Part shown: piece after piece, positions 46,647 to 57,766 of the stretch | Numbering within the stretch: the stretch's first letter is position 1 | Layout: each line of letters starts with the position of its first letter | Translations under genes and position numbers: made by a program | Assembly (NCBI GenBank): GCA_030760725.1 | Contig: JASWHV010000003.1 | Location: 62,515,264 to 62,579,263 of the forward strand | Reading direction: 5' to 3' | DNA from: Neostapfia colusana | Lineage: Eukaryota > Streptophyta > Magnoliopsida > Poales > Poaceae | DNA: 64,000 bases | Notes under the pieces: generated by a model | The model's database searches: none | What the model was told of the DNA's origin: nothing | What the model saw: the letters and a program-made list of their open reading frames with translations, nothing else

Positions 46647-47462
46647 ATGGTTCACATGATCCGCACTGCTCGCAAGTCCACCGGAGGGAGAGTTCCCGTA
46701 GTTGCCCTTGCCCTGAGAGAGAACCTTCCGGTGACGTACCTCTCCTACGGATTGGCAGTTGGAGGCTTGTTGCACCGTCTTCGACGTATGCTCCACGCCG
46801 CCGGCAATATGGGCAAGCTAATCATACACTACAGCTCCATCCGGGCCATCCGTGAGAAGCGGGAAGAATGGAGTTCAGAAATGAGGATTATCCATGAAAA
46901 TCAGCTGCTCAAGATCCACCGCTCTCCAGCTTGTCGAGCGACACAGGTCGATGCGGACAAGGATGTCACCTGGGAGGCTATCACCTGCCAGAGTCACATC
47001 TACCGTCGCCACCTGGACAGGACTGAGTACATGTATGTCCTCCAGTGTGAGAGTGGTACAACGGAGTACAAGTACCCGCCAGTGCAGCAGGGGACTTCCC
47101 ATGAGCACATGGACCTGTGCTTGGAGGATGCTGCTATGCTCAGCACTCGACTGTAGGAGTCCCAGCAGAAGCTTCAGGATGTTCGTGACACCCTGAAGGA
47201 GACTGAGGCGTTGCTTCGAGCCAGCTTGAGGGCGAGAGAAAGAGGAGATGGGAATGAACTGTGTGTCACCGTGAATGACACATGGACTCCTGACTCCCCA
47301 GATCGTTGGGCGAGCAGGCGTCGCCGCACTTCTCCACCAGCAGCTCCCCACCCAAAGCGGAGTCATAGGGCAGCCACAATAATGAGGAAGATCCCGAGGA
47401 GCCAGCTCAGTGATACGAGTCGTGTAGAGTCCTTTCCCGTAGTTCAGCAGGTTATCGAGTAG
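46647..47462 (+). CDS. Element B upstream ORF with histone H3 tail-like N-terminus (one in-frame amber codon)
   Basis: The frame opens at an ATG directly after an acceptor-like TTTTAG and lies between primer site and gag, where chromoviruses usually have no ORF. Residues 6-13 after Met removal are TARKSTGG, identical to histone H3 and in the same register (K at position 9, S at 10). P16, L20 and A21 also match: 11 of 21 positions without a gap. The next residue is Val, so Met removal is expected. The middle is basic and hydrophobic (GLAVGGLLHRLRRML) with an MYVLQCESGTTEYKYPP segment. A TAG at 47154-47156 ends 169 residues; the frame then stays open for 101 more codons with heptad-like ESQQKLQDVRDTLKETEALL and a basic WASRRRRTSPP. 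No known domain is recognised. Nuclear action is an inference only. Confidence 0.7.
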
Positions 47463-47731
47463 TCGAGTCAATACCTTAGTTAATGGTGTGTTAATGTTTG
47501 GTGTGTGACATGAGTTGTGGAAGCCATGGGCATTTGTCCACAACCTCGTCTTCAGGTTGTTTTGCTTTGATGTGTGAACCCCTATGAATTAAGAGTGCAT
47601 TTATTTTCGTGTGAGACGTGAAACCCTCATAAAATGTAAATATAATAAGGCCTCAAAAGTTTAAGTTTAAACAAGCAAGTTGGGAAGTTAATACGTAATG
47701 CTTTAAATCGACATTTGGTTGATCATGATAG

Positions 47732-49689
47732 ATGGCCGGAAGAGGAAAGGGTTGTGGTGCCAACCCCGGCAACAACAACGATGAGGCCGGCAACCCTCAT
47801 CTTTCTGGAGGACTAGACAGGGGTGGTCGCCGTGAAGGAGTTGATCCCATCCACCAACTGCTTGAAAATCAGAATCAGCTCATCCAGAGCCTAACTCAAG
47901 TGGTGGCCAACTTGCATCAAGTTCCACCTCCACAAACTGCACCACGCCAACCAAGGTACAGTGAGTTTCTAGGGACTCAACCTCCAAAGTTTGCAAGTGC
48001 TACTGAACCTCTGGAGGCAGATGATTGGCTAAAGACCATTGAGAGCAAGATGAGGATCATACAATGCCAAGGGTATGAGAGGGTGCTGTTTGCCTCTCAC
48101 CAATTGCATGGACCTGCTTCTGATTGGTGGACCGCTTACGTAGCAGCCCATCATGACCCTGAGAACATCACTTGGGAAGAGTTCAAGCGCAGTTTCCGCA
48201 ACCATTACATACCAAGGGGTGAACTCAAAAACAAAAGGAGTTCTTGGGGCTGCAGCAAAGAAACATGACTGTGAGGGAATACCTCACTAAGTTCACCCAA
48301 CTATCCCGTTATGCACCACGGGACCTCGAAACTGATGAGCAGAAATAGGACTGCTTTGTGGAAGGACTTACTGCGGAGATGCAATGTGCAATGTCCTCCA
48401 ACGAGTATGAAAGCTTCCAAAAGATGGTGGATAGAGCATGTTGTGGAGAGGAAGCTGAAGACCTTGGAAAATAAAAACAAGAGGAAGGAGGGATGGTCAC
48501 ACCAAGCCTCGGGTAGCAACACATGCCCACGACTAATGCAGCCACCCGCAGGGCAGACGAGCCGTGCTGTGGTACAATACTCAGCACCGAGAGGATACAA
48601 CCCGAATTTCAGGCCTCCGTCAGCACCAGCACAGCCACAACGTCAGTTTGTACAGCAGCCTCGCCCCACATACCAACCTCGACCAACAGTACAAGGACCC
48701 CCAAACCAACCCCAAGACAACAAAGGCCAGGCACCTAAGGTAGGGGTGCAATGCTTTAGCTGTGGTGAAGTGGGGCACTATGCCCATAAGTGCCCAAAGA
48801 AGAAGCCCGTGCAGCCGCAACCGCAGAATGTAATGCGAGGACGGGTGAACCACGTCACCATGGAGGAGGCGCAAGAGGCACCCGACGTGGTAGTTGGTAA
48901 GTTTCCTGCCAATTTACACATTGCAACCCTGTTGTTTGATTCTGGTGCTACCCACTCGTTCATTGCTCAATGGTTTGTTAAGAAGCATGATCTAGCAACC
49001 ACACAAATGAACCATATGCTAGCAGTGAACTCTCCAGGTGGAGAAACAAGGACAAGACAAGTGTGTCCCAAGGTGAATCTAGACATTAATGGGGTAGTAT
49101 TTACTGCCAACCTCATAGTGATAGATTCACAAGGGATAGATATTATTTTGGGTATGGATTGGTTGACCAAACATAAAGGAATCATCCATTATTCGACAAG
49201 AACGGTGGAACTAACTCACCCTAGTGGCACAAGAGTAAAGTTCATAACTATACAAGAGCCTAGGAGGGACATTAAACTCAATCAAGTTGAGGTGGAAGTG
49301 GAGGAGATCAGGATCATCAGGGAATATCCAGATGTTTTTCCGGAGGAGTTGCCAGGTATGCCCCTCGATCGTGAAGTGGAATTCGCGATTGAGCTAGTGC
49401 CTGGAACAGCTCCGATATACAAGAGACCATATCGGATGGACTCCAAACAGCTGGAAGAACTCAAGGAACATTTAAGAGAATTGACAGAAAAGGGGTACAT
49501 TCGTCCTAGTTCCTCACCATGGGGAGCTCCAGTGATATTTGTGCCCAAGAAGGATGGGACCCCTCACCAAACTGTTGGAGAAAGAAATATCATTCACATG
49601 GACACCGCAGTGCGAGACGAGTTTTCAGGAACTGAAGAAAATATTGACAACAGCCCCAGTGCTAGTTATGCCAGATATGCAGAAGAATT
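47732..49689 (+). pseudogene. Element B gag, protease and RT remnant
   Basis: The gag start MAGRGKGCGANPG matches the first residues of histone H4/H2A tails (GRGKG with R3 and K5 in register). The gag core follows (DDWLKTIESKM, DWWTAYVAAH, FRNHYIPRGE). A one-base loss near 48236 shifts the frame, a TAG sits near 48346, and the frame returns near 48450. It then encodes the zinc knuckle CFSCGEVGHYAHKC (about 48752-48793), protease LFDSGATHSFI and LGMDWL, and RT start LPGMPLDREVEFA to VPKKDGT. At about 49563 the sequence jumps to the RT-RNase H connection in another frame. About 600 bp are lost compared with A1, including the catalytic FIDD. Confidence 0.9.
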
Positions 49690-51585
49690 TTGTCGGTGTA
49701 CTGTGATGCTTCTGGAAACGGGTTGGGATGTGTTCTCATGCAAGAGGGGCATGTCGTGGCATATGCATCCCGGCAGCTCCGAAAGCACGAGAAGAACTAT
49801 CCTACGCATGACCTAGAGCTAGCCGCAGTGGTACACGCGTTGAAGATTTGGCGGCATTACTTGATGGGGAAAAGGACAGAGATATATACGGACCATAAGA
49901 GCTTAAAGTACATTTTCACACAGCCAGATCTCAACCTCAGACAAAGGAGATGGTTAGAGCTGATCAACGACTTTGATGTGGGCATCAACTATCATCCTGG
50001 GAAAGCGAACGTCGTGGCAGATGCTTTAAGCCGGAAGGTGCAGATCAATAGGTTGAGCTTGAAGGACATGCCTACAGAATTGAAGGAAGAGGTTATAAAA
50101 CTCAATCTATGTCTGGTGAATAGTGGTGAAGCCATCGCCATGGAAGTGGACTCCACATTAGAGCAAGATATACGCAACGGCCAAAAGACTGATGAGAAGA
50201 TACAAGAAATCAGAGAACTCATCAAGGATAATAAAGCCCCTGGGTTCAGAGAGGATGAACAAGGTACGGTGTGGCACGTGAAAAGAACCTGTGTGCCTGA
50301 AGTGAAGGAGATACGTGAATCGATTTTAAAGGAGGCTCATGATTCCGACTATTCCATTCATCCTGGAAGTACTAAGATGTATCATGACCTCAAGAGCAGA
50401 TATTGGTGGTATGGAATGAAGCGAGATGTCACGGAACATGTTGCCCTATGTGACACATGTCAGTTGGTGAAAGCGGAACATCAACGACCCGCGGGATTAT
50501 TGCAACCACTCAAAGTGCCTGAATGGAAATGGGAAGAAATCGGTATGGATTTCATAGTGGGACTGCCTAGGACCCAATCGGGATATGATTTGATATGGGT
50601 CATCATAGACAGGCTAACCAAGGTAGCTCATTTCATCCCTGTGAAAGAAAGCTACAGCGGATCCAAATTGGCAGAATTATACATGTCAAGGATCGTGTGT
50701 TTCCATGGAGTACCAAAGAAGATAGTGTCAGATCGAGGGACGCAGTTCACCTCAAGGTTCTGGCAGAAGTTGCATGAAACCATGGGAACTAATCTGAATT
50801 TTAGTTCTGCCTATCATCCCCAAACCGATGGGCAGACGGAAAGAACCAATCAGATCCTTGAGGATATGCTGAGAGCGTGTGCACTCAAGAACAATAGGAG
50901 TTGGGATAAGAACTTACTGTATGCGGAGTTCTCCTATAACAACAGCTATCAGGCTAGCATGAGGATGTCACCATTTGAGGCTTTGTATGGGAGGAAGTGC
51001 AGAACTCCCCTATTTTGGAACCAAACGGGGGAAAGTAAAGTGTTTGGGCCCGAAGTACTACAAGAAGGCGAGGCGAAAGTGAGGGAAATCCGCAAAAACT
51101 TGAGGATAGCACAGACACGACAAAAGAGCTATGCCGATGTACGAAGAAGAGAGCTCATTTTCAACGTGGGGGACTATGTCTACCTCAAGGTGTCCCCTAT
51201 CCGAGGACTTCGTCGGTTCAAGGTGAAAGGGAAGTTATCACCTCGACACATCGGACCCTTTCAAGTTCTGGAGAGGAAAGGCGAAGTGGCATATCAACTA
51301 GAACTGCCGGCTCGCCTATCAGATGTGCATGACGTATTCCATGTGTCACAGCTCAAGAAATGTCTGAGGACGCCTGAAGAGATGTTACCCATAAATGTGG
51401 TTGACGTAGCCGAGGATCTGTCTTATGTCGAGCAACCATTCAAGATTTTGGAGACAATGGAACGCCTCACAAGAAATAAAAGAATCCGGATGTGCAAGGT
51501 GCAGTGGAAGCATCACTCGGAAGAGGAAGCCACATGGGAGCGAGAAGACGAGCTTAAGGCACAGTTTCCGGAATTGTTTTCCTAG
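49690..51585 (+). CDS. Element B RNase H, integrase and chromodomain
   Basis: An open frame of 631 codons without its own ATG, the downstream part of pol. It carries RNase H (SVYCDASGNGLGCVLMQEG, TDHKSLKYIFTQ), the integrase HHCC domain (HPGSTKMYHDLKSRYWW to CDTCQ), the DDE core (MDFIVGLP, SDRGTQFTSRFW, YHPQTDGQTERTNQ), the GPF-type segment (IGPFQVLERKGEVAYQLELP), HDVFHVSQLKKCL and a C-terminal chromodomain (KVQWKHHSEEEATWERED) ending FPELFS. All integrase catalytic residues appear intact. The chromodomain class directs chromovirus insertion towards heterochromatin. Expression needs a frame shared with gag, which is broken upstream. Confidence 0.93.
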   Translation: MSVYCDASGNGLGCVLMQEGHVVAYASRQLRKHEKNYPTHDLELAAVVHALKIWRHYLMGKRTEIYTDHKSLKYIFTQPDLNLRQRRWLELINDFDVGINYHPGKANVVADALSRKVQINRLSLKDMPTELKEEVIKLNLCLVNSGEAIAMEVDSTLEQDIRNGQKTDEKIQEIRELIKDNKAPGFREDEQGTVWHVKRTCVPEVKEIRESILKEAHDSDYSIHPGSTKMYHDLKSRYWWYGMKRDVTEHVALCDTCQLVKAEHQRPAGLLQPLKVPEWKWEEIGMDFIVGLPRTQSGYDLIWVIIDRLTKVAHFIPVKESYSGSKLAELYMSRIVCFHGVPKKIVSDRGTQFTSRFWQKLHETMGTNLNFSSAYHPQTDGQTERTNQILEDMLRACALKNNRSWDKNLLYAEFSYNNSYQASMRMSPFEALYGRKCRTPLFWNQTGESKVFGPEVLQEGEAKVREIRKNLRIAQTRQKSYADVRRRELIFNVGDYVYLKVSPIRGLRRFKVKGKLSPRHIGPFQVLERKGEVAYQLELPARLSDVHDVFHVSQLKKCLRTPEEMLPINVVDVAEDLSYVEQPFKILETMERLTRNKRIRMCKVQWKHHSEEEATWEREDELKAQFPELFS

Positions 51586-51612
51586 AACCACCAATCTCGA
51601 GGGCGAGATTTC

Positions 51613-51630
51613 TTTTAAGGGGGGTAGAGC
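51613..51630 (+). other. Polypurine tract of element B
   Basis: TTTTAAGGGGGGTAGAGC immediately before the 3' LTR TGTAACACCC. Confidence 0.9.
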
Positions 51631-54600
51631 TGTAACACCCCAAAAACCTATTAAGAGGGGAATTTAAAAATTTTTGGACGTATTGCATGTGGTGCAGAAA
51701 TTCAAATTGGAAATGAAATTCAAATCAAAAGAGAAAAGAAAAAGAAAAAGAAAAATAAAACCCAACCGGCCAGTGGGCCGAAACCCACCAGCCGGCCCAA
51801 CATTTCCCGCGCCAGCCCACAGCCGCGCGCTCCCCTCTCTTTCTCACTGACACGCGGGGCCCGCGTGTCATCCCCCACCTCTCGCTCGCGCCAACCGCCG
51901 AGACTCCTCCGCGCGCTCGAATCCAAACCACCCCGAAAACCGCGTCCCCCAGCCGAAATTCTGGTCCCCGGAAGACTCCAGCTCGATCCCAATCGACCGC
52001 CGCCCTCCCTCGTCTATATAAGCGCCGGCATCGCCCGTTTTTTTCATCCCGATCGACTATTTTTACTCCGGTGAGAACCAGAGCTTCTCCAGCCGTTTTC
52101 TCTCGATCCCTGCTCGGATTTTCCGATCTAACGCGCCGATCGTGTTCCACTGCCTCCGGGGAATCACGTAGGTGCAGAAAACTCGGTAGTCTGCGCTCTA
52201 GGCACAACTCCGACGAGCACCGCAGCGGTTCCACCTCGGACGTCGTCGCCGACCGTCTTCCAGGACCTCCGAGCTCAAGAAAAACCCCGAGGTGAGATCC
52301 CCGACCTCCCCTCTACCGATCTATGCCATGAAACCCCAGTTTTAGGAGGTATAGATGAAGATCCGAAGTTCTTCGGCGAGATCGCCGCCTCCCGCCGCCG
52401 GGCAGAGCGGGCTGGCTCCGGCCAGGGCGACGTGGCCGCTTGTGCGCCGTCTATTTTAAATCGCACGGTAGACATAAAACCCCTGCGTACCGGTTCGGCG
52501 ATCTAATCTCAGCCGTCTATTTTAAATCGGATGGTCCACATCAGCCCCGCGTTATAAAGGCCGGTATTCTTACGCGCTACCCCCTAGGGATCTCGGAAAA
52601 CACGAGCTAGCCCCAGAAACTTTTGATCTAGCCCCTGGAACTTCAGAAATTCATGTAAATTCATTTAAAAATCAGTTTTAGCCACTGGACTTAATAAAAA
52701 TTAGGAAAACCTCTCTGTTATGTGTAGTTAGACCCCTGGAAATTTATGAAATAATATAATCAACCCTGTAGTGGGGTGAGTTTACCTTTTTAACCCTATA
52801 TGATATTAAATTTAGGAATTTGAATATGTGATTAGGATTTAAAATTTAAAAGGTGAGACAAACACATTGTAAATTCAAATTTAAACTCTCCTAGCACTTG
52901 GAAAACTTTAGAATGAGTTAAAAGTAGATTTTAAGCTGAAATGAATCTGTCTAATTGATGGTTCACATTTATTAGTTATAGGGACACATTTTTAGGTTAG
53001 GAAATAATTCTGAAAATTGGTAAAATAAATTTAAATTAGTTCACATGAGAGGAGAAGTTCAAAATATATTAATTAATATTTTAGATCAGAACCTATTATG
53101 TTTAGATGATATGCCCCACTATTTAATATTAAAATTTACTTTTAGTCATAGAAAATAAATCTAGAAAATATAGGAAAATAGGTATGCATGACTAGAAAAT
53201 GATAAATGAAGTCTCCAAATCCAAAGACTTCAGTTTAGGATTGGTAGAAGATCTGAAAACCCATTTGGAGTAGGAAATTACCTTCCATGCAAACTTGGTA
53301 GTTAAGAAGTATATTAATTAAATATAAATAATTTGTTCAAATTGAAAATTCATATATAGTGTGCAAACAGAAATCTGAATACAAAAGTTAGAAATCATAT
53401 ACATATGTTTAAAAGTGCATGTAGGCTAAAAATCAACATATCTAGAGTAACCTGCCCTAGAGCTTCTGGATTGTTGTTTTCTTTTGCTATGTGTATTGGC
53501 ATGAGTAGAACCTGCCCTAGAGCAAGTTCTCCCCTTCCAAGACCAAGACTTTCTATTCCCAGAGCAACACGAAGAAGGCAAGTGTCCTTGACCACTTTGA
53601 TCCTATACTAGGATGTGTAGATAGAATTATTTGCATTGTCAATTGAAATATGAAACCCATGCTAGGAAGTTTCCCTAGAATTGCATTACCTTGTTTCCTT
53701 GTAGCTTGGGTTGGGATTTATTTTATCATGTCTTTTATTTATATGCTTAGCCATGCTTAGAATGGGATAATTGGGATATGAGATCATCAATTTATTTACC
53801 TTACTCTTGAATGAGATCTTATGAGTTATGTAGAGGTAGGGATCGAGGCAAGTTGGATGATTTGGTTGGTGCTGGGTGCACGAGACTCGGGTTTGTGTTT
53901 AGTACTTGCCTGGATCCTAAGGACCGGTTCATGGAGCATGTAACCTGGCTTTACCGTGCCAACCACATGCTGAGATGGGGCAGCTTGGCCAATTAATTAG
54001 GTGTATCCCCGGCGTAGTATGGGTGTGTTGGATGGTGCGGGGAATAGGTGTCAGCTGGACTACCATATGAACCGCAAGGCTCAAGAGGGGGCCACTGCAG
54101 CGGGGTTGGAGTCTATGGTATGCTGTTAGGGGTGAAACCTCAGTGGGTCCACGCTCGTCGGGAATCCATTTGTAAAGGCTTCGTAGTGATCTCCTGGCTA
54201 CACACCTGGGAAGTGTGAATGTGGTTCGTGACCACTGGCATAATGGAGGTTCTTTTAGTCCACCCGGCAACGGGGGATGAAATCACTACATGTGGGTACA
54301 GTGGTGCAAACTCTGCAGAGTCAAAACTGTCATGACAGGCGTGCTCACGGTCAAGAGCGGCTTGGACTTATTCATGATTAGGGGATGATGACTTTGGAAG
54401 TTGTGGATGTTAAGCGGGGATCTTGACATTGGAAATCATGTTATGGTTATTTGATTATGATGATGGGATGGGAGATTTGGACCATTTCACCTGTGTAGTA
54501 ATGTAGGTGCTTAATAAGCTAAGGTGGTAGGTAATAATTGCGTAGTGCTTTAACCATGAGTTCAACCTCTTCTTGCTCTAGCCATGCATGACACAACTTT

Positions 54601-54971
54601 TCCACACTTGCTGAGTACCCATGGTACTCAAACTTGCATATTTGTTGGTTTAAATTGCTGCTCAGGTCAAGGGGATGATGTGGTGTTTAATGATCAAGAC
54701 TTCGGACCCGACGAAGGATTCTAGGTTCATGGAGTCCCCCGGGCAACGCCTGTGATGGAGCCCACAAGAATAATATTCCGCTTCTAGTTTATTTACATGA
54801 TATGAACTTATTATCGTCCATCGAGACGTATGCTTTGTAAGACATATTTGTATTCGACACCTGGCGTGTAATAAATGATGCTTCACTATTTGTCATCACA
54901 TGTATGAGAAAATGATCCTGGCATACATGTGATATTCACTCGGTTGTTCTTCGGAGAAACCGGGTGTGACA
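51631..54971 (+). repeat. 3' LTR of element B
   Basis: 3341 bp. It differs from the 5' LTR by scattered substitutions, a 12-bp block near 51708, and a replaced stretch near 53452 where about 70 bp are exchanged for a short filler. The TATA box lies at 52015. Confidence 0.95.
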
Positions 54972-57750
54972 TCAGAGGACCAGTCGCGTGGGATACGTGT
55001 CGATCTCGGAGCTCACCTCCGAGTGGTCCGGTTCTATTGGACACGTGTCACCGTCGGAGCTTATCTCCGGGAGGTCCGTCACTGTTGGACATGTGTTAAC
55101 CTCAGATCTCATCTCTGAGAAGAGAGGGAAGGTCCGGGCACTGACACGTGGCATGCACGGAGCCACCTCCGAATAGAGAGGAGGTCCCGACCGCCAGGAT
55201 ACGTGACGCACGTGGAGCTCACCTCCGAAGGAGAGGGAGGTCTCGCTTGCTTGACACGCGGCATAATCGGAGCTCGTCTTTGCAGAAAGGGGAGACCAAG
55301 CCCCCGATGGACACGTGGAGATTTCGGAGCTCATCACCGCGGAGGTAACGAGTTTTGGAGCGGTTTTGGATTCTGTACGCGTGGAAATACCGGTACGGAG
55401 AGGAAACCGACATGAATTCCACAAATTTACCGCACCAAATCAACAAAAGATAAGTTGTTAAGATTCAATGACAATTTGAATAGAACTCTTATTCGAAATA
55501 CAATCAGATTAGGACTCTTCTTCTCCCAATTATAAATAGAACCCAGAATCTTTGGCCGAAACCACGAACTTCTTTTCCACCTCTTGAGCCGACGACTTAG
55601 AGCCCTAGTCCCCAACTCGTCGAAGTAAACCCATCGCCGGAGTTCAGTCGAGGAAGATCGCCGGAAGAGAGTCCCAACGATCTGTCTTGCTAAGAGAAGG
55701 ACCCGAGACCAAGAAGAGCGTAAGGTAGGTCTCCAATACCACCTTACGACATCATCGCGTTTTCTTTGCATCTGTTCTTAGATTCCTTTCGAACAGAAGT
55801 TTTTTCATGGACAGATCACTTGCTGATCGGTTTGATCTAGATCTAAAGGCAAGGTCATCGCCATGCCCACATTTGATCTGAACACCTCTGTTCATCATAA
55901 AATCCATGCAAACCATGCAAGAACACGTACAAACTGATCTAATAAAAAATGATCATAGGATAACATGCATATGCATCATCATATCTGGTTACAGTTTATG
56001 CATGATATTGATTGCTGTGAATCTTGTATGTGCATGATCCTGTATAGAAGGACAAGCTCAGGGAGCTGTCTACGACGAGCTGCAACAACAAGGTTTCGAG
56101 ATCCAAGAGCAACCGGAACCGCAAGAACAAGGCAAGTGCTCCTTGACCATATTGATCCTATGTTTTGGGAAACTTTTTTGTTTTGCGAAAAGGTGTGTGT
56201 GCTAAGTCAAACATGATGGGAAACCCTTTTATAGGAGGTTACTAGTTTTGGTTAAACCACCCTTGTCGCCAGGGAAGTTTATGAGTCGGGTATGGTTTTT
56301 GCTTTATGCTTCGCTGAGTCCATGGGATTGGGAAGCGAGATAGATGTGTCTAGCTAACTGCACTCGTAACGATAATGAGAAACTGATGTTGTTAATGAAC
56401 ATGGATCGGAGGGAGATCTAGGCAAGACTGAGTTTGTGAATGAGGTAGCATGAGATGGTGGTTTACTTGCTGTAGATCTAAGGACCGGTTCATGCGAGCA
56501 CATGCCAGGATAACAGTGCCACCACAAGGCCAAGTATGGGTGCGGCTTAGCTGAGTAATTAGGTAAGTTGCTAGATTGTTATGGACCGTGGAAGGCGCGG
56601 GGAATGGGAGTTGAGTGAGGACTGCCCTGGGAACTGCATGGCACAAGAGGGGGCCCGTGAGTGGGAGAATTGGAGATTCTAGTCTGCCGGTGAAACCTTA
56701 GTGAGTCCATACATCTAGTAACCCCTTTGTAAAGGCTATTTTGTGATCTCTTGGCCAAAATACACCGATGGTTGTGTACTGGTATAATGGAGGTTCGGCA
56801 GTCGCCGACGGGTGACGAAATCATAAACTTGTGAGTAAAGAGGTGCAAACTCTGCAGAGTCTAAAACTATCATGATAGCCGAGCTTACGGTCACGAGCGC
56901 CTGGCCAACTTCCATGATTAGTTGGGATGGTTATTGGATATGGTTATTGGTTATGGTTTTGGAAGGTTTGGTTTTTGGTTTACGGGACTGTTGAGTCCGG
57001 GTGATGAGATGGGTTGCATGACTGTTGATTCATGGCAACGAGGTTGGACGGTGCGAGACGAAATTATTTATGAGATAAAATGGTAGCGAATACGAGATGG
57101 TATTTGTGAGATGGTTGCGAATACGAGGAGGTATTCGTGAGCAATAATGAGGTTGATTAATGTCTGGTTGGGACATGGAAGGTAATGAACATAATGGAGG
57201 TATGATTGGTATTTTGTTACATGTTGGGATTACATTCGCTTAAAGATAAGTTGCTGTTTTATCATGGTTTTGATAAATAACTTTGCTTTTCTGCAATGAG
57301 CCTTTTTATACCTACCTTGTTGTGAGCTACATATCATATTTTCCCGCACTTGCTGAGTACACCATTGTACTCAAACATGCATTATTATTTCTTCATCAGC
57401 AACAGGAGAAGATTTCTATGAAGACCAAGTGGAGCATTAGGCGTGTAATCTGTCCTCAACCTTGCCTGTGGGGATGGAGTAGAGATGGAGCCACTGCTGC
57501 TTAGAATTGCTTCCGCATTAGTTAGAAGACTTCCGCTGCCAGAATAAAGACTTCCGCTGTTAGATTAAGACTTCCGCTGTGAGCATGAGTCCAAGACTCA
57601 TGAGACATTGTAATAAACTCTGTTATTCGTGGTTATATATATTCTGAAATTCAGTTTGTGGATGATGTGTATATGTGTGATGAACATCCTGGGCACACAT
57701 ATGCATCAATTCTCGGTTCCGTGGTTTTCCACAGAATTGAGGGCGTCACA
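54972..57750 (+). mobile_element. A3 5' LTR, second part
   Basis: Begins with the second TCAGA copy and continues the G-box array (to about 55345), TATA box (55531-55538), donor-like TAAG/GTAGGT (55725) and the rest of the LTR to GGCGTCACA. Together with 42733-43043 it makes a 3085-bp LTR. No gene is seen. Confidence 0.93.
55531..55538 (+). promoter_or_regulatory. TATA box of A3 5' LTR
   Basis: TATAAATA about 190 bp upstream of the conserved donor-like site. Insertion of element B upstream cuts the G-box array off from the LTR start. Confidence 0.75.
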
Positions 57751-57753
57751 GAT

Positions 57754-57766
57754 TGGTATCAGAGGC
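57754..57766 (+). other. Primer binding site of A3 (one mismatch)
   Basis: TGGTATCAGAGGC, with G where tRNA-iMet complementarity needs C. Decayed copies of the unit follow to about 57900 (GATTAGTATCCGACAC, GATTGGTAGCTAAGCC, GATTGGCAACACC). Confidence 0.85.

Larger units (their letters stand above)
43044..54971 (+). mobile_element. Element B: chromovirus with extra upstream ORF
   Basis: An 11928-bp insertion flanked by TCAGA (43039-43043 and 54972-54976). 5' LTR 43044-46428 (3385 bp), 3' LTR 51631-54971 (3341 bp), ends TGTAACACCC and GGTGTGACA. Internal order: primer site, upstream ORF with a histone H3-like N-terminus, gag with a histone H4/H2A-like N-terminus, zinc knuckle, protease, RT start, deletion, RNase H, integrase, chromodomain, polypurine tract. 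The LTRs are nearly identical apart from one replaced segment, so it is young although its RT is deleted. Confidence 0.95.
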
